This document shows, in pieces, positions 47,218-56,229 of a stretch of 64,000 nucleotides of DNA. Source of the DNA: Planktothrix sp. FACHB-1365. Lineage in GTDB: Bacteria > Cyanobacteriota > Cyanobacteriia > Cyanobacteriales > Microcoleaceae. The notes beneath the pieces are model-generated. The model ran no database searches, was not told where the DNA came from, and worked only from the letters and a program-made list of their open reading frames with translations. The stretch is from NCBI RefSeq assembly GCF_014697575.1, contig NZ_JACJSC010000023.1, positions 1 through 64,000 on the forward strand, read 5' to 3'. The stretch's first letter is position 1, and every line of letters starts with the position of its first letter. Made by a program: the position numbers and the translations under genes.

Positions 47218-48054
47218 TTACCTCTGATATTGAACGATGCGATCGCTTTCTTCAGATACAGAATAAGCCTGAATAATCGCATATAAATCAACATCATTTT
47301 CTAATAAACAAGCATGACCGCTATCGGGTAAAACCACCATTTGAGAATGGGGTAAGGTTTTCGTTAAATATTGGGCTTCTAAAACAGAAGGTAATAATCG
47401 ATCCGCACCACTCGCAATGACTAAAACAGGAATATCAATTTCTCGAAGATGGGCTTCATTCGGTTTAAACGCTTGCAATAATTCTAATCGCCAAGCTGAA
47501 ATTTGTTGAGGTAATGAATTCATAGCTGTTAATAAGGCTTGACGTTCCGATGTTTCAATGCGTCCTAAAGAAGCTAAAAAGGGCAGTAAACCCATCACCG
47601 AACTCGGATAAAACCAATCAGGAAGCCATTGAGTTAAATAGGAACCCCATCTTAACCAAGGTCGTTGTTTAAAAGATGAAGCGGGATTAACTAAAATTAA
47701 ACGACTAAACCATTGAGGAGCTACAATAGCAACTAATAAAGCTAAACACCCCCCAAAGGATTCTCCACATAAATAAATCTCACGTTTAGGATTAGCTTTA
47801 CGTTCCGCATCAATTAAATCAATGGTTTTTGAAGCTAAAGTTTCCCAGTCAGATTGATCCGTTTTAGGAATGGTTAAACACCGAATTTCAAACGCATCCA
47901 TCAACCGGGGAATTTGAACAGTAAATAGTTTCCCTGTCCCATCCATTCCCGGTAAAAACAAAAATAATGGTAAATCGGGTCTAGGGGAAGTTGGTCGAAG
48001 AAAATGCAGGGTGTTTTCAGCAACTCTGGATGGTGTTAAGGAAGAAACAGTCAT
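47218..48054 (-). CDS. Alpha/beta hydrolase, phytyl-ester-synthase-like N-terminal fold
   Basis: The 278-residue hydrolase has the oxyanion strand LFLFLPGMDGTGKLF, the nucleophile elbow CGESFGG (Ser99), an Asp in VIASGADRLLP and a His in LPDSGHACLLE. The LPGMDGTG motif is shared with plant esterase/acyltransferases that esterify phytol and fatty acids, so a lipid substrate is plausible. It lies downstream of fabD on the same strand, about 150 bases away, with a hairpin between. Confidence 0.85.
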   Translation of the reverse strand: MTVSSLTPSRVAENTLHFLRPTSPRPDLPLFLFLPGMDGTGKLFTVQIPRLMDAFEIRCLTIPKTDQSDWETLASKTIDLIDAERKANPKREIYLCGESFGGCLALLVAIVAPQWFSRLILVNPASSFKQRPWLRWGSYLTQWLPDWFYPSSVMGLLPFLASLGRIETSERQALLTAMNSLPQQISAWRLELLQAFKPNEAHLREIDIPVLVIASGADRLLPSVLEAQYLTKTLPHSQMVVLPDSGHACLLENDVDLYAIIQAYSVSEESDRIVQYQR

Positions 48055-48083
48055 AATTTAGGTGTCAGATGTATGGAGCGTGG

Positions 48084-48103
48084 AGCGGGCGTCCCCGCCC
48101 GCT
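48084..48103. repeat. GC palindrome AGCGGGCG/CGCCCGCT
   Basis: A perfect 8-bp stem with a TCCC loop between fabD and the hydrolase. It belongs to the same style of GC hairpin as 17,794 and 49,112. Confidence 0.6.
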
Positions 48104-48137
48104 AACAGTATGTTAAGGTTAGGTTTCAGTCAGTCAG

Positions 48138-48188
48138 TAGAGACCTGCCTTGGCGAAGCCATGCCGTAAGGCTTTTGGCACGTCTGGA
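48138..48188. repeat. GC-rich dispersed repeat fragment related to 130-172
   Basis: Contains GGCGAAGCCATGCCGTAAGGC and flanking GTAGAGACC...GGCACGTCT arms. It shares the TGCCGTAAGGC core with the repeat near position 150. Confidence 0.45.
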
Positions 48189-48207
48189 CATAGTAAACAG
48201 TCAACCA

Positions 48208-49068
48208 TTAACTTATATTTTGCGACACAATTTCAGGACAAGTCCGCTTCATTAAACCCGTGAGAACGTTTCCGGGGCCAATTTCCACCACTTGTTGAAC
48301 TTCTAATGCTGATAATTGTAAACAAATTTCTCGCCATCGGACAGAACCTGTCATTTGTTGAGTTAGGCGTTGTTTTAACAAAGTTGCATCCGTTGTGGGG
48401 GTCGGGTCAACATTGGATAAGACGGGAACTTGTGCATTGTTAAAGGGAATTTCATCTAAAATTCGTTGAAATTCTGTAGCTGCTTCCGCCATTAAGGGAG
48501 AATGGAATGCACCGGAAACATTTAATTTAACGGCTCGTTTTACTTTAATATTTGCTAACACTTGATCAACGGCTTCCGGGGTTCCTGAAATCACAACTTG
48601 TGCGGCACTATTATCATTCGCCAAAACAACATTGTCTGTTTGTTGAATTTGTTCTTGTAACTGTTCGGAGTTAAACCCAATTAACGCCGCCATTTGTCCG
48701 CCATCTGCACTATCCATTAATTCAGCCCGACGTTTAACTAACGTTAAACCTGTTTCAAAATCAAAGACTCCAGCCGCATATAAAGCCACATATTCTCCTA
48801 AACTATGACCCGCCACATAATCAGGAGATTGACCTTCTTGTTTTAAGCGATCCACCAGTAAAGTTTCAACCACATATAAGCAGGGTTGGGTGTACAAAGT
48901 TTTAGAAATTTTATCTTCTGGATGGTTACAAATTTCAGGAACAGACCACCCCAGAATATTTTCTGCTAATTCTAATTGTGCTTTAAGTTCAGATTGTTCA
49001 AATAAATCTGCTCCCATGCCAATTTTTTGCGAACCCTGACCCGGAAAAATCCATGCTGTTTTTGTCAT
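48208..49068 (-). CDS. fabD: Malonyl-CoA:ACP transacylase FabD
   Basis: FabD loads malonyl groups onto acyl carrier protein for fatty-acid elongation. The 286-residue protein has WIFPGQGSQKIGMG at the start, the nucleophile motif AGHSLGEYVAL (Ser about 91), the malonyl-binding Arg/His region GAFHSPLM and a C-terminal VVEIGPGNVLTGLMK. Third gene of plsX-fabH-fabD. Intact. Confidence 0.96.
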   Translation of the reverse strand: MTKTAWIFPGQGSQKIGMGADLFEQSELKAQLELAENILGWSVPEICNHPEDKISKTLYTQPCLYVVETLLVDRLKQEGQSPDYVAGHSLGEYVALYAAGVFDFETGLTLVKRRAELMDSADGGQMAALIGFNSEQLQEQIQQTDNVVLANDNSAAQVVISGTPEAVDQVLANIKVKRAVKLNVSGAFHSPLMAEAATEFQRILDEIPFNNAQVPVLSNVDPTPTTDATLLKQRLTQQMTGSVRWREICLQLSALEVQQVVEIGPGNVLTGLMKRTCPEIVSQNIS

Positions 49069-49111
49069 TGTTATTTTTTAAAGATTAACTGTTCACTTTT
49101 ACACTGATTCT

Positions 49112-49130
49112 GGGCGGGGAAACCCCGCCC
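49112..49130. repeat. GC palindrome GGGCGGGG/CCCCGCCC
   Basis: A perfect 8-bp stem with an AAA loop in the fabH-fabD gap. Despite its strength it has no T-run in either direction, so its role may not be termination. Confidence 0.65.
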
Positions 49131-49140
49131 CTACAACTGA

Positions 49141-50133
49141 TTATCTTCCCCATTCAAACACGGCAGCCCCCCAGGTTAATCCGGCTCCAAAACCAGATGT
49201 AACAATGCGATCGCCGAGTTTAATTTTTCCCTCTCGAACAGCTTCATCCAACGCTAAAGGAATAGAAGCCGCCGAAGTATTACCATATTTTGCTAAATTA
49301 CTAATGACTTTTTCTGAGGGAATATTTAACCGTTCTGCGACAGCATCTAAGATGCGTTGATTCGCTTGGTGTAGAATTAACCAATCGATTTGATCAACAG
49401 TTAAATTTGCTCTAAATAATGCTTTTTCGATAACTTCTGGAACTTTTTTCACCGCAAATCGATAGATTTCTTGACCATTCATCGTAATGGGATGATAGGT
49501 TCCTTGACCAATCGTAATTCCCGGTAATATTTCTTGCGGTTGGGGTTGATAGGATAAATTTAAAGATTGATTTTGTCGGCCATCACTTCTAATTTCAAAT
49601 CCCAATAAATGCTCCTGTTCATCAGCCTGTAAAATCACCGCTCCCGCCCCATCACCAAATAAAATACAGGTTCTGCGATCTGACCAATCAACCCAACGAG
49701 ATAGAACATCAGCACCAATGACAAGAACAGTTTGATAGGCCCCTGTGCGAATAAATTGGGCGGCGGTAACTAACCCAAACACAAACCCCGAACAAGCAGC
49801 AGTCATATCAAAGGCGACCGCTTTAGTTGCACCCAATTGAGCTTGAATTAAACTAGCACTCCCAAACAAATCATCAGCCGTTGATGTCGCTAAGATAATT
49901 AAATCAATGGCGGCTGGGTCAAGGTTCGCCATGGCGATGGCCTCTTGAGCCGCCGATGTTGCTAATGTACTTAACCCAGTCTGGGGATCAGCTAATCGCC
50001 GATGCTGAATTCCCGTGCGAGAAGCAATCCATTCATCGGACGTTTCGACCCGTTGAGACAGTCCGTGATTATCCAGTAAAACCGAGGGAGTCGCCGATCC
50101 GCAGCCCGTAATTGCAATGCCTGTTATTGTCAT
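49141..50133 (-). CDS. fabH: 3-oxoacyl-ACP synthase III FabH
   Basis: FabH condenses acetyl-CoA with malonyl-ACP to start fatty-acid synthesis. The 330-residue thiolase-fold protein has TSDEWIASRTGIQHRRLADP, the active cysteine in DMTAACSGFVFGL (about 113), the His in LILHQANQRILDAV and the Asn in KYGNTSAASIPLAL. Length is normal. It follows plsX after about 125 bases that hold a heptamer-like repeat. Confidence 0.96.
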   Translation of the reverse strand: MTITGIAITGCGSATPSVLLDNHGLSQRVETSDEWIASRTGIQHRRLADPQTGLSTLATSAAQEAIAMANLDPAAIDLIILATSTADDLFGSASLIQAQLGATKAVAFDMTAACSGFVFGLVTAAQFIRTGAYQTVLVIGADVLSRWVDWSDRRTCILFGDGAGAVILQADEQEHLLGFEIRSDGRQNQSLNLSYQPQPQEILPGITIGQGTYHPITMNGQEIYRFAVKKVPEVIEKALFRANLTVDQIDWLILHQANQRILDAVAERLNIPSEKVISNLAKYGNTSAASIPLALDEAVREGKIKLGDRIVTSGFGAGLTWGAAVFEWGR

Positions 50134-50181
50134 CTAACCTCTGTTCTTTGTCATAAGCTTGAAGAAGGCAATCAGTGACGA

Positions 50182-50245
50182 GGAAAAAGGTAAAAGGTAA
50201 AAGGTAAAAACAAGAACATTTTGCCATTTTACTTTTTACTTTTGC
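50182..50245. repeat. AAAAGGT-type tandem repeats with an inverted arm
   Basis: Three to four AAAAGGT units are followed about 20 bases later by TTTTACTTTTTACTTTTGCC, which can pair with them. It lies between fabH and plsX. Confidence 0.6.
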
Positions 50246-50258
50246 CTTCAAATTGGGA

Positions 50259-51302
50259 TTAACTACTGACAGCTTTTTCATCGGGTTGAAGGTGGTGGTG
50301 ATATTGGGATTGAATGCGTTCTAGCACTTGGTTATCGATGGCATCTTTTGCCAAACGAACCGCATTAGCAATCGTTGGCCCTTTCGAGGAACCATGACTA
50401 ATAATGCAGACTCCCGCCACCCCTAAGAGTAAAGCACCGCCATGTTCAACATGATCCACCCGTTGTTTAAACCGCATTAAACTGGGTTTGAGCAAACTTG
50501 TTCCTAATTTAGCCTGTAATCCAGAGGTTAATTCCTCCTTCAGCATTTGTAAAACGGCTTCTCCCACCCCTTCAGCAAATTTCAACAGTACATTCCCGAC
50601 AAAGCCATCGCAGACAATGACATCAAATTTTCCCGATAAAACATCTCGCCCTTCAGCATTTCCACCAAAGGCAATTTCAGGATGATTTTCTAGGAGTTGA
50701 TAGGTGCGAATGGCCAGATCATTGCCTTTACAGGCTTCTTCACCAATATTGAGTAACCCCACTTGGGGTTGGGACGTTCCCAGAACATAACGACTGTAAA
50801 TCGTTCCCATCACAGCAAACTGTTCTAAAAATTTGGGGCGACAATCGACATTCGCACCCACATCCAACACCAAAACCGGAGAGTCAAGCTTCATGGTGGG
50901 CAAAACAGCACCGATAGCAGGGCGATCAATACCGGGGAGGCGTCCCAAACGCAACAAAGCTGAAGCCATTGCTGCACCGGAATGACCCGCCGAGACGACA
51001 GCATCCGCTTTTTTTTGCTTAACTAAATTCATTGCCACGTTAATTGAAGCCTTGGGTTTGCGTTTTAATGCTCCCAAGGGTTCTTCGTGCATTTCGATCG
51101 TTCCCTCAGCAGGAATAATTTGGGGCAGGGGCAAATTGCTAGAGTGGTGTTTGAGGGCGGATTCAATTTGATCGGGATCTCCGACCAAAAAGACTTCCAC
51201 ATCCCATTTTTCCTGGGCCATGATTGCCCCTGCAACAATTTCGGTCGGAGCATGATCTCCGCCCATAGCGTCAATTGCAATTCGTGCGCGAGTTGAACCC
51301 AT
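50259..51302 (-). CDS. plsX: Phosphate acyltransferase PlsX
   Basis: PlsX makes acyl-phosphate from acyl-ACP for phospholipid synthesis with PlsY. The 347-residue protein opens RIAIDAMGGDHAPTEIVAGA and has PLGALKRKPKASINVAMNLVK, AVVSAGHSGAAMASALLRLGRLPGIDRPA and GGALLLGVAGVCIISHGSS, all family hallmarks. It leads the plsX-fabH-fabD group on the minus strand. Confidence 0.96.
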   Translation of the reverse strand: MGSTRARIAIDAMGGDHAPTEIVAGAIMAQEKWDVEVFLVGDPDQIESALKHHSSNLPLPQIIPAEGTIEMHEEPLGALKRKPKASINVAMNLVKQKKADAVVSAGHSGAAMASALLRLGRLPGIDRPAIGAVLPTMKLDSPVLVLDVGANVDCRPKFLEQFAVMGTIYSRYVLGTSQPQVGLLNIGEEACKGNDLAIRTYQLLENHPEIAFGGNAEGRDVLSGKFDVIVCDGFVGNVLLKFAEGVGEAVLQMLKEELTSGLQAKLGTSLLKPSLMRFKQRVDHVEHGGALLLGVAGVCIISHGSSKGPTIANAVRLAKDAIDNQVLERIQSQYHHHLQPDEKAVSS

Positions 51303-51365
51303 TGACCAACGTTAGAGAAACCTTCAAAATTTTACCGGAAGATTGCCAAGTCTAAAAGAGGGGAG

Positions 51366-51413
51366 GGGGAGATGGGGAGATGGGGAGATGGGGAGATGGG
51401 GAGATGGGGAGAT
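51366..51413. repeat. Tandem octamer repeat, GGGGAGAT x 6
   Basis: Six perfect units of GGGGAGAT lie between the divergent plsX and dacB-like genes. Confidence 0.95.
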
Positions 51414-51490
51414 GGGGAAGAGTTTTTCCTTTATTCTTTAGTATTGGGTTGGTTTTGTATGGGTTTGATGTTTTTTAGTGCTTAAAAAAT

Positions 51491-52813
51491 ATGATTGATA
51501 TTATTAGTTCGGGATTAGTGAGTGTTTGGCTGGAAATGGCAGGAGTGAATCAGGAAGGACTGAATGCCTCTGTGTTGGAGGATTTGGAAACGGAGTTATC
51601 GCAGGTGGTGTTTCCTCAACAGCCTGATCCGGTTGCGGAAGCGGTGGTGCAGCAATATTTGAATCGGTTATCAGCTAAGGGACTTTCAAAGGATATCCAG
51701 GGGGTCTGGGTGCAGTCCAGTTGGGTTCCCCTAGCGAAGAATTCGGGGACAACACCCTTGCCTGCTGCTTCTCTAACGAAGGTGGCGACCTCTTTGGCAT
51801 CCCTCCAGGTTTGGAGTCCTGAACATCGGTTTGAGACGTTAATAGGGGTCACTGGGCCGATTGTTGGCGGTGTGGTACAAGGAGATTTAGTAATTACCGG
51901 AAATGGTGATCCGTTTTTTATTTGGGAAGAAGCGATCGCATTAGGAAATACTTTAAATCAAATGGGAATTCGCGGGGTTGCTGGCAATTTAATCATTGCG
52001 GGCAATTTTTATATGAATTATGAAGTTGATCCGTTGAAGGTGGGTGAATTATTGAAACAAGCCTTCAATTCAGCATCTTGGAATGAAGAAATTATCTATC
52101 AACATTCTCGGATGACACCGGGAACAGCTAAACCTCAAGTTGTAATTGCGGGAACGGTTGTTTCTCAATTGGGGGGCGTTAATTCAACATTAATTATCCG
52201 TCATCAGTCCTTAGCCTTAGCTGAAATTATTAAACAAATGAATATTTATAGTAATAATCTCATGGCTGAAATTTTAGCAGCTAATGTTGGGGGGGCTGCT
52301 AGAGTTAGGCAATTAGCAGCACAAGCCGCAGGAGTTTCTATCGATGAAATTCGCTTAATTAATGGTTCGGGGTTAGAACCTGAAAATCAAATTTCTCCCA
52401 GGGCTGTTGTCGGAATGTTTATGGCTTTAGCTCGATATTTACAACAGACTAATATTACCGTTGCTGATTTATTTCCGATTTCAGGAATTGATACCCAAGG
52501 AACTTTAGAAGATCGAAAAATTCCGGTTTATTCTCCAGTGAAAACCGGAACGTTATCGGATGTTAGTGCGTTAGCCGGGGTTTTACCGACTCGCGATCGC
52601 GGTTTAGTTTGGTTTGCGATTATTAATCGCGGAACAGATTTAGATGGGTTAAGAGCCGATCAGGATTTATTATTACAACAATTGGTAAGTCAGTGGGGTT
52701 CTCCTAATACTCTACCGGAATTAATTCAACCTCATATTGATAGTCATCATCCGGGTATTGGTGATCCGAATCGGAATCAAATTTTAGTCCAAACCGTTGC
52801 ACCTTCTTCCTAA
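51491..52813 (+). CDS. dacB: D-alanyl-D-alanine carboxypeptidase/endopeptidase (PBP4, peptidase S13)
   Basis: The 440-residue penicillin-binding protein has all three active-site motifs: S94-L-T-K97 in PAASLTKVAT, S-N-N in IYSNNLMAEIL and K-T-G in PVKTGTLSDVSA. It trims or cleaves peptidoglycan peptides. Oddly, no clear signal peptide is visible: the first 20 residues are only weakly hydrophobic (IISSGLVSVWLEMAGV) and no positively charged n-region precedes them. The true start may lie elsewhere or export may use a non-classical signal. A structured repeat follows. Confidence 0.9.
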   Translation: MIDIISSGLVSVWLEMAGVNQEGLNASVLEDLETELSQVVFPQQPDPVAEAVVQQYLNRLSAKGLSKDIQGVWVQSSWVPLAKNSGTTPLPAASLTKVATSLASLQVWSPEHRFETLIGVTGPIVGGVVQGDLVITGNGDPFFIWEEAIALGNTLNQMGIRGVAGNLIIAGNFYMNYEVDPLKVGELLKQAFNSASWNEEIIYQHSRMTPGTAKPQVVIAGTVVSQLGGVNSTLIIRHQSLALAEIIKQMNIYSNNLMAEILAANVGGAARVRQLAAQAAGVSIDEIRLINGSGLEPENQISPRAVVGMFMALARYLQQTNITVADLFPISGIDTQGTLEDRKIPVYSPVKTGTLSDVSALAGVLPTRDRGLVWFAIINRGTDLDGLRADQDLLLQQLVSQWGSPNTLPELIQPHIDSHHPGIGDPNRNQILVQTVAPSS

Positions 52814-52819
52814 ACTGTT

Positions 52820-52937
52820 CCTCGTTTCCTCGTTCCAATGCTCTGCATTGGAATGCTAATTTTGAGGCTCTGCCTCAAATTATATCAGGAGGCAGAGCCT
52901 CTTTAAGAACATTTCTAGGTAGAACCTAGAAACGAGG
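52820..52937. repeat. MITE-like structured repeat, about 118 bases
   Basis: Bounded by inverted ends CCTCGTTTC and GAAACGAGG. Inside are nested hairpins: CCAATGCTCTGCATTGG, GAGGCTCTGCCTC, a paired GAGGCAGAGCCTC, and CTAGGTAGAACCTAG. It has no coding capacity. Terminal inverted repeats with internal stems suggest a non-autonomous mobile unit or a folded RNA. No target-site duplication could be confirmed by eye. Confidence 0.8.
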
Positions 52938-52938
52938 G

Positions 52939-52979
52939 AAAAATCGTCCTAACGTATTCGGTAGCATCTGTAAATAAAT
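52939..52979. repeat. Dispersed repeat (copy A), related to 54,052
   Basis: AAAAATCGTCCTAACGTATTCGG and TAAATAAATT match AAAAATCGTCCCAACGGATTCGG and TAAATATTTG at 54,052-54,092 over about 40 bases. In each case it adjoins a hairpin-rich repeat. Confidence 0.7.
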
Positions 52980-53016
52980 TAGGATTAATTTCTTTCATAA
53001 ACTTCCTATAAAAAAT

Positions 53017-53202
53017 TTATAAAAAGTTTTTCCAATTTTCACCATACTTGATAAAAGCAGCTTTCCATCCACTCGGAGGAGGCCAATCTACACCTATTAT
53101 TTCTAGGTCTTTTCTTGTCCATCCTCCTTTAGAAGTTTGCAAAGAATTAACTAATTTTTCTCTAGCTTCTGGAGTAAGAGGAATTTTGTGTTGAGGACTC
53201 AT
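53017..53202 (-). CDS. Small uncharacterised protein
   Basis: A 61-residue basic protein: MSPQHKIPLTPEAREKLVNSL, then GGWTRKDLEIIGVDWPPPSGWK and GENWKNFL. The proline- and tryptophan-rich GVDWPPPSGWK looks conserved rather than random, and I believe similar small proteins occur in other filamentous cyanobacteria. No domain is recognised and the ribosome-binding site is weak. It sits alone between repeats and a Uma2 gene. Confidence 0.6.
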   Translation of the reverse strand: MSPQHKIPLTPEAREKLVNSLQTSKGGWTRKDLEIIGVDWPPPSGWKAAFIKYGENWKNFL

Positions 53203-53339
53203 TGTAAAATAGCTTTAATCTATACCTAATTAAATCAATTTAATTATACCAAAATAATTAAATTTTGTATCAAAAGCAATAATGATTTTTCTAAAATATG
53301 CTAAACTTGTTTATATGAGAAACGTTAAGCTCTAATAAT

Positions 53340-54008
53340 ATGGTATCCACTTTAACAACTCTACCCTTAGAAAACGGTGATCAATTAACTCGGATTGAGT
53401 TTGAACGTCGTTGTGCCACAATGTCTGATGTTAAAAAAGCAGAATTAATTGAAGGAATTGTCTATATGGCGGCTGCATTACGTTACAAAAGTCATGGAAA
53501 ACCCCATGCTTCTATTATGACTTGGTTGGGGACTTATGAAGCAGCAACACCCGGAGTCGGTTTAGCGGATAATACAACAGTTCGTCTGGATCAAGATAAT
53601 GAACCTCAACCGGATGCTTTATTAAGAATTGAACAGGGGGGACAATCTACAATTAGTGAAGATGATTATGTTGAAGGTGCGCCAGAATTAATTGTTGAAA
53701 TTGCTGCTTCCAGTGCTTCTATTGATGCTCATCAAAAGTTAAAGGTTTATCGTCGTAACCAAGTCCAAGAATATTTAATTTGGCGAGTGTATGAACAGCA
53801 ATTAGACTGGTTTAGATTAAGAGAAGGACAATATATTAAACTTTTAGCAGATTCAGAAGGCATTATAAAAAGCGAAATATTTCCGGGGTTATGGTTAGAT
53901 GAACAAGCTTTATTAGCCGGAAATTTAGCTCAAGTTTTAGCGATTTTACAACAGGGAATTGCAACGGTTGAGCATCAAGATTTTGTTCAACAGTTGATAT
54001 CTGAGTAA
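53340..54008 (+). CDS. Uma2 family (DUF820) putative endonuclease
   Basis: The 222-residue product is a second Uma2 protein: LTRIEFERRCATMSDVKKAELIEGIVYM, the PD motif in QPDALLRIE and PELIVEIAASSAS as the E-containing strand, then YRRNQVQEYLIW. Compared with the gene at 7300 it has a different N-terminal region. It has no partner gene. Its biological role is not established for the family. Confidence 0.88.
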   Translation: MVSTLTTLPLENGDQLTRIEFERRCATMSDVKKAELIEGIVYMAAALRYKSHGKPHASIMTWLGTYEAATPGVGLADNTTVRLDQDNEPQPDALLRIEQGGQSTISEDDYVEGAPELIVEIAASSASIDAHQKLKVYRRNQVQEYLIWRVYEQQLDWFRLREGQYIKLLADSEGIIKSEIFPGLWLDEQALLAGNLAQVLAILQQGIATVEHQDFVQQLISE

Positions 54009-54051
54009 AGAAATTAAAGAAGGTGATGTAAAGCGATCTCTATTTTACCGA

Positions 54052-54092
54052 AAAAATCGTCCCAACGGATTCGGTAACACTCGTAAATATTT
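54052..54092. repeat. Dispersed repeat (copy B), related to 52,939
   Basis: Same ~40-base unit as at 52,939-52,979, same orientation, again next to a structured repeat. Divergence is about one base in five. Confidence 0.7.
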
Positions 54093-54100
54093 GTAGTTTC

Positions 54101-54155
54101 CTTGTAGTGAGGCGTTCACGCCTCAAAGTCAGAGTCCTAAAGGACTCACTACAAG
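54101..54155. repeat. Three-way-junction repeat, 55 bases
   Basis: Outer arms CTTGTAGTGAG and CTCACTACAAG pair over 11 bases. Inside are two hairpins, GAGGCGttcaCGCCTC and GAGTCCtaaaGGACTC. The design is a clean cloverleaf-like fold with no coding capacity. It lies upstream of the S9 peptidase gene. Confidence 0.88.
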
Positions 54156-54197
54156 TGTTAAAATTTTTAATATTGTCAAAAATGAGATGAGAAAAAG

Positions 54198-56111
54198 ATG
54201 AGTAAGAAAACTGCACCTTATGGGTCTTGGAAATCTCCAATTACCGCAGATTTAATGGTAGAAGGAACCGTTGGACTGGGTGGGTTAAATTGGGATGGGG
54301 ATAATATTTATTGGATAGAAGGTCGTCCATCGGAAGCAGGACGCAGTGTGATTGTTCGTTTGACTCCTGATAATCAATTAAATGATGTCACACCTCAACC
54401 CTTTAATGCCAGAACTCGTGTTCATGAATATGGTGGGAGTTCTTATACAGTTTATCAAGGAAACGTTTATTTTTCAAATTTTGTTGATCAACGCCTTTAT
54501 CAACAGAAAATTCAAGGAGAAAATACCCCCTATCAAATTACTCCCAACCCTATTACTCCAGAAGGAGACTATCGTTATGCAGATGGGGTAATTGATACCC
54601 AAAATCAACGATTAATTTGTGTTCGAGAAGATCATACTAAAGGGGGAGAACCTGTTAATACAATTGTTAGTATTAATCTGAATAATAGTGACGATATTCG
54701 GGTTTTAGTCGAGGGTAATGATTTTTATGCCTTTCCCCGTTTAAGCCCCGATGGTAACAAATTATCTTGGATTTCATGGAATCATCCAAATATGCCTTGG
54801 GATGGTACAGAATTATGGGTTGCTGATGTTAATTCCGAGGGTTCTTTAGGAGAAAAAATCTTAATTGCGGGAGGAACAGAAGAATCAATTTTTCAACCCC
54901 AATGGTCGCCGGATGGGGTATTATATTTTGTTAGCGATCGCTCGAATTGGTGGAACTTATATCGCTATACTGGAAAAGTAGAAACATTATATCCAATGGC
55001 GGCAGAATTTGGTTTACCCCTGTGGGTATTTGGAATGTCAACTTATGGGTTTAGTTCTGCTGAAAAGATAATTTGTACCTACAGTAAAAATGGAAATTCC
55101 TATCTAGCAAGTTTGGATACTAAAACTCTGCAATTACAGGATATTGACACTCCCTATACGGCTATTGATTCCTTAACCGTTTCTGGAAATCAAGTCTTAT
55201 TTATTGGCAGTTCTCCCACAGAAAGCAGTGCTATTGTCAAACTCAATTTAGACACCAGAGAATTAGAAGTATTAAGACGTTCTAGCCAAATTGTACTGGA
55301 TAAAGGCTATTTATCCGTACCTCAACCGATAGAATTCCCCACAGAAAATGGTAAAACGGCTTATGGATTTTTCTATCCACCTCAAAACAAAGATTATCAA
55401 GCTTCAGAAGCAGAAAAACCGCCTTTAGTGGTAAAAAGTCATGGAGGGCCAACGGCGGCAACCTCTAGTAGTTTGAGCTTAAAAAATCAATATTGGACAA
55501 GTCGAGGTTTTGCAGTTTTAGATGTTAATTATGGGGGAAGTACAGGTTACGGACGGGAGTACCGTCAACGCTTAAATAAAAGTTGGGGAATTGTGGATGT
55601 TGATGATTGTTGTAATGGGGCAAAATATCTCGCTGAACAGGGTTTAGTTGATGGAAATCGGATGGCAATTGCGGGAGGAAGTGCAGGCGGTTATACCACT
55701 TTATGTGCCTTAACTTTTAAGGATGTATTTAAGGCGGGGGCAAGTTATTATGGAGTTAGTGATTTAGAAGCTTTAGCAACGGATACCCATAAATTTGAAT
55801 CCCGTTATTTGGATAAATTAATAGGGGCTTATCCTGAAGAAAAAGCCATTTATCAACAGCGTTCTCCGATTTATTCTGTTGAAAAATTATCTTGTCCGGT
55901 GATATTTTTTCAAGGGTCAGAGGATAAAATTGTTCCTCCTAACCAAGCCGAAATGATGGTAGCAGCATTAAAAGCAAAAGGTGTTCCCGTAGAATACGTT
56001 TTATTTGAAGGAGAACAACACGGTTTTAGAAAAGCAGAAAATATTAAACGCGCCATCGACGGTGAGTTTAATTTTTATGCCAGAGTCTTCAATTTTGAAC
56101 CTGCAAAATAA
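54198..56111 (+). CDS. S9 family peptidase (prolyl oligopeptidase/dipeptidyl aminopeptidase type)
   Basis: The 637-residue protein has an N-terminal beta-propeller-like part (about 1-350: repeated [22 protein letters not shown]-type blades) and a C-terminal alpha/beta hydrolase. The catalytic serine is in [12 protein letters not shown], the Asp in GSEDKIVPP and the His in [12 protein letters not shown]. No signal peptide is seen, so it is likely cytosolic. It removes peptides from protein breakdown. Intact; it has its own upstream region with repeats. Confidence 0.93.
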   Translation: MSKKTAPYGSWKSPITADLMVEGTVGLGGLNWDGDNIYWIEGRPSEAGRSVIVRLTPDNQLNDVTPQPFNARTRVHEYGGSSYTVYQGNVYFSNFVDQRLYQQKIQGENTPYQITPNPITPEGDYRYADGVIDTQNQRLICVREDHTKGGEPVNTIVSINLNNSDDIRVLVEGNDFYAFPRLSPDGNKLSWISWNHPNMPWDGTELWVADVNSEGSLGEKILIAGGTEESIFQPQWSPDGVLYFVSDRSNWWNLYRYTGKVETLYPMAAEFGLPLWVFGMSTYGFSSAEKIICTYSKNGNSYLASLDTKTLQLQDIDTPYTAIDSLTVSGNQVLFIGSSPTESSAIVKLNLDTRELEVLRRSSQIVLDKGYLSVPQPIEFPTENGKTAYGFFYPPQNKDYQASEAEKPPLVVKSHGGPTAATSSSLSLKNQYWTSRGFAVLDVNYGGSTGYGREYRQRLNKSWGIVDVDDCCNGAKYLAEQGLVDGNRMAIAGGSAGGYTTLCALTFKDVFKAGASYYGVSDLEALATDTHKFESRYLDKLIGAYPEEKAIYQQRSPIYSVEKLSCPVIFFQGSEDKIVPPNQAEMMVAALKAKGVPVEYVLFEGEQHGFRKAENIKRAIDGEFNFYARVFNFEPAK

Positions 56112-56120
56112 ACCCTAAAT

Positions 56121-56146
56121 GTAGGATGGGCTTCGCCCATCCCTAC
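56121..56146. repeat. GATGGGC/GCCCATC hairpin repeat
   Basis: GTAGGATGGGC-ttc-GCCCATCCCTAC folds into an 11-bp stem with one bulged C. It is the GTAGG...CCTAC class of interspersed palindromes. It may end transcription of the S9 peptidase gene. Confidence 0.7.
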
Positions 56147-56229
56147 TAAATTAATTAAAAATTAAACAAAAAAACACGCCCTTTTAAAAATATTGTATAA
56201 TAGTGTATAAACAGATATCATCAGCCATT

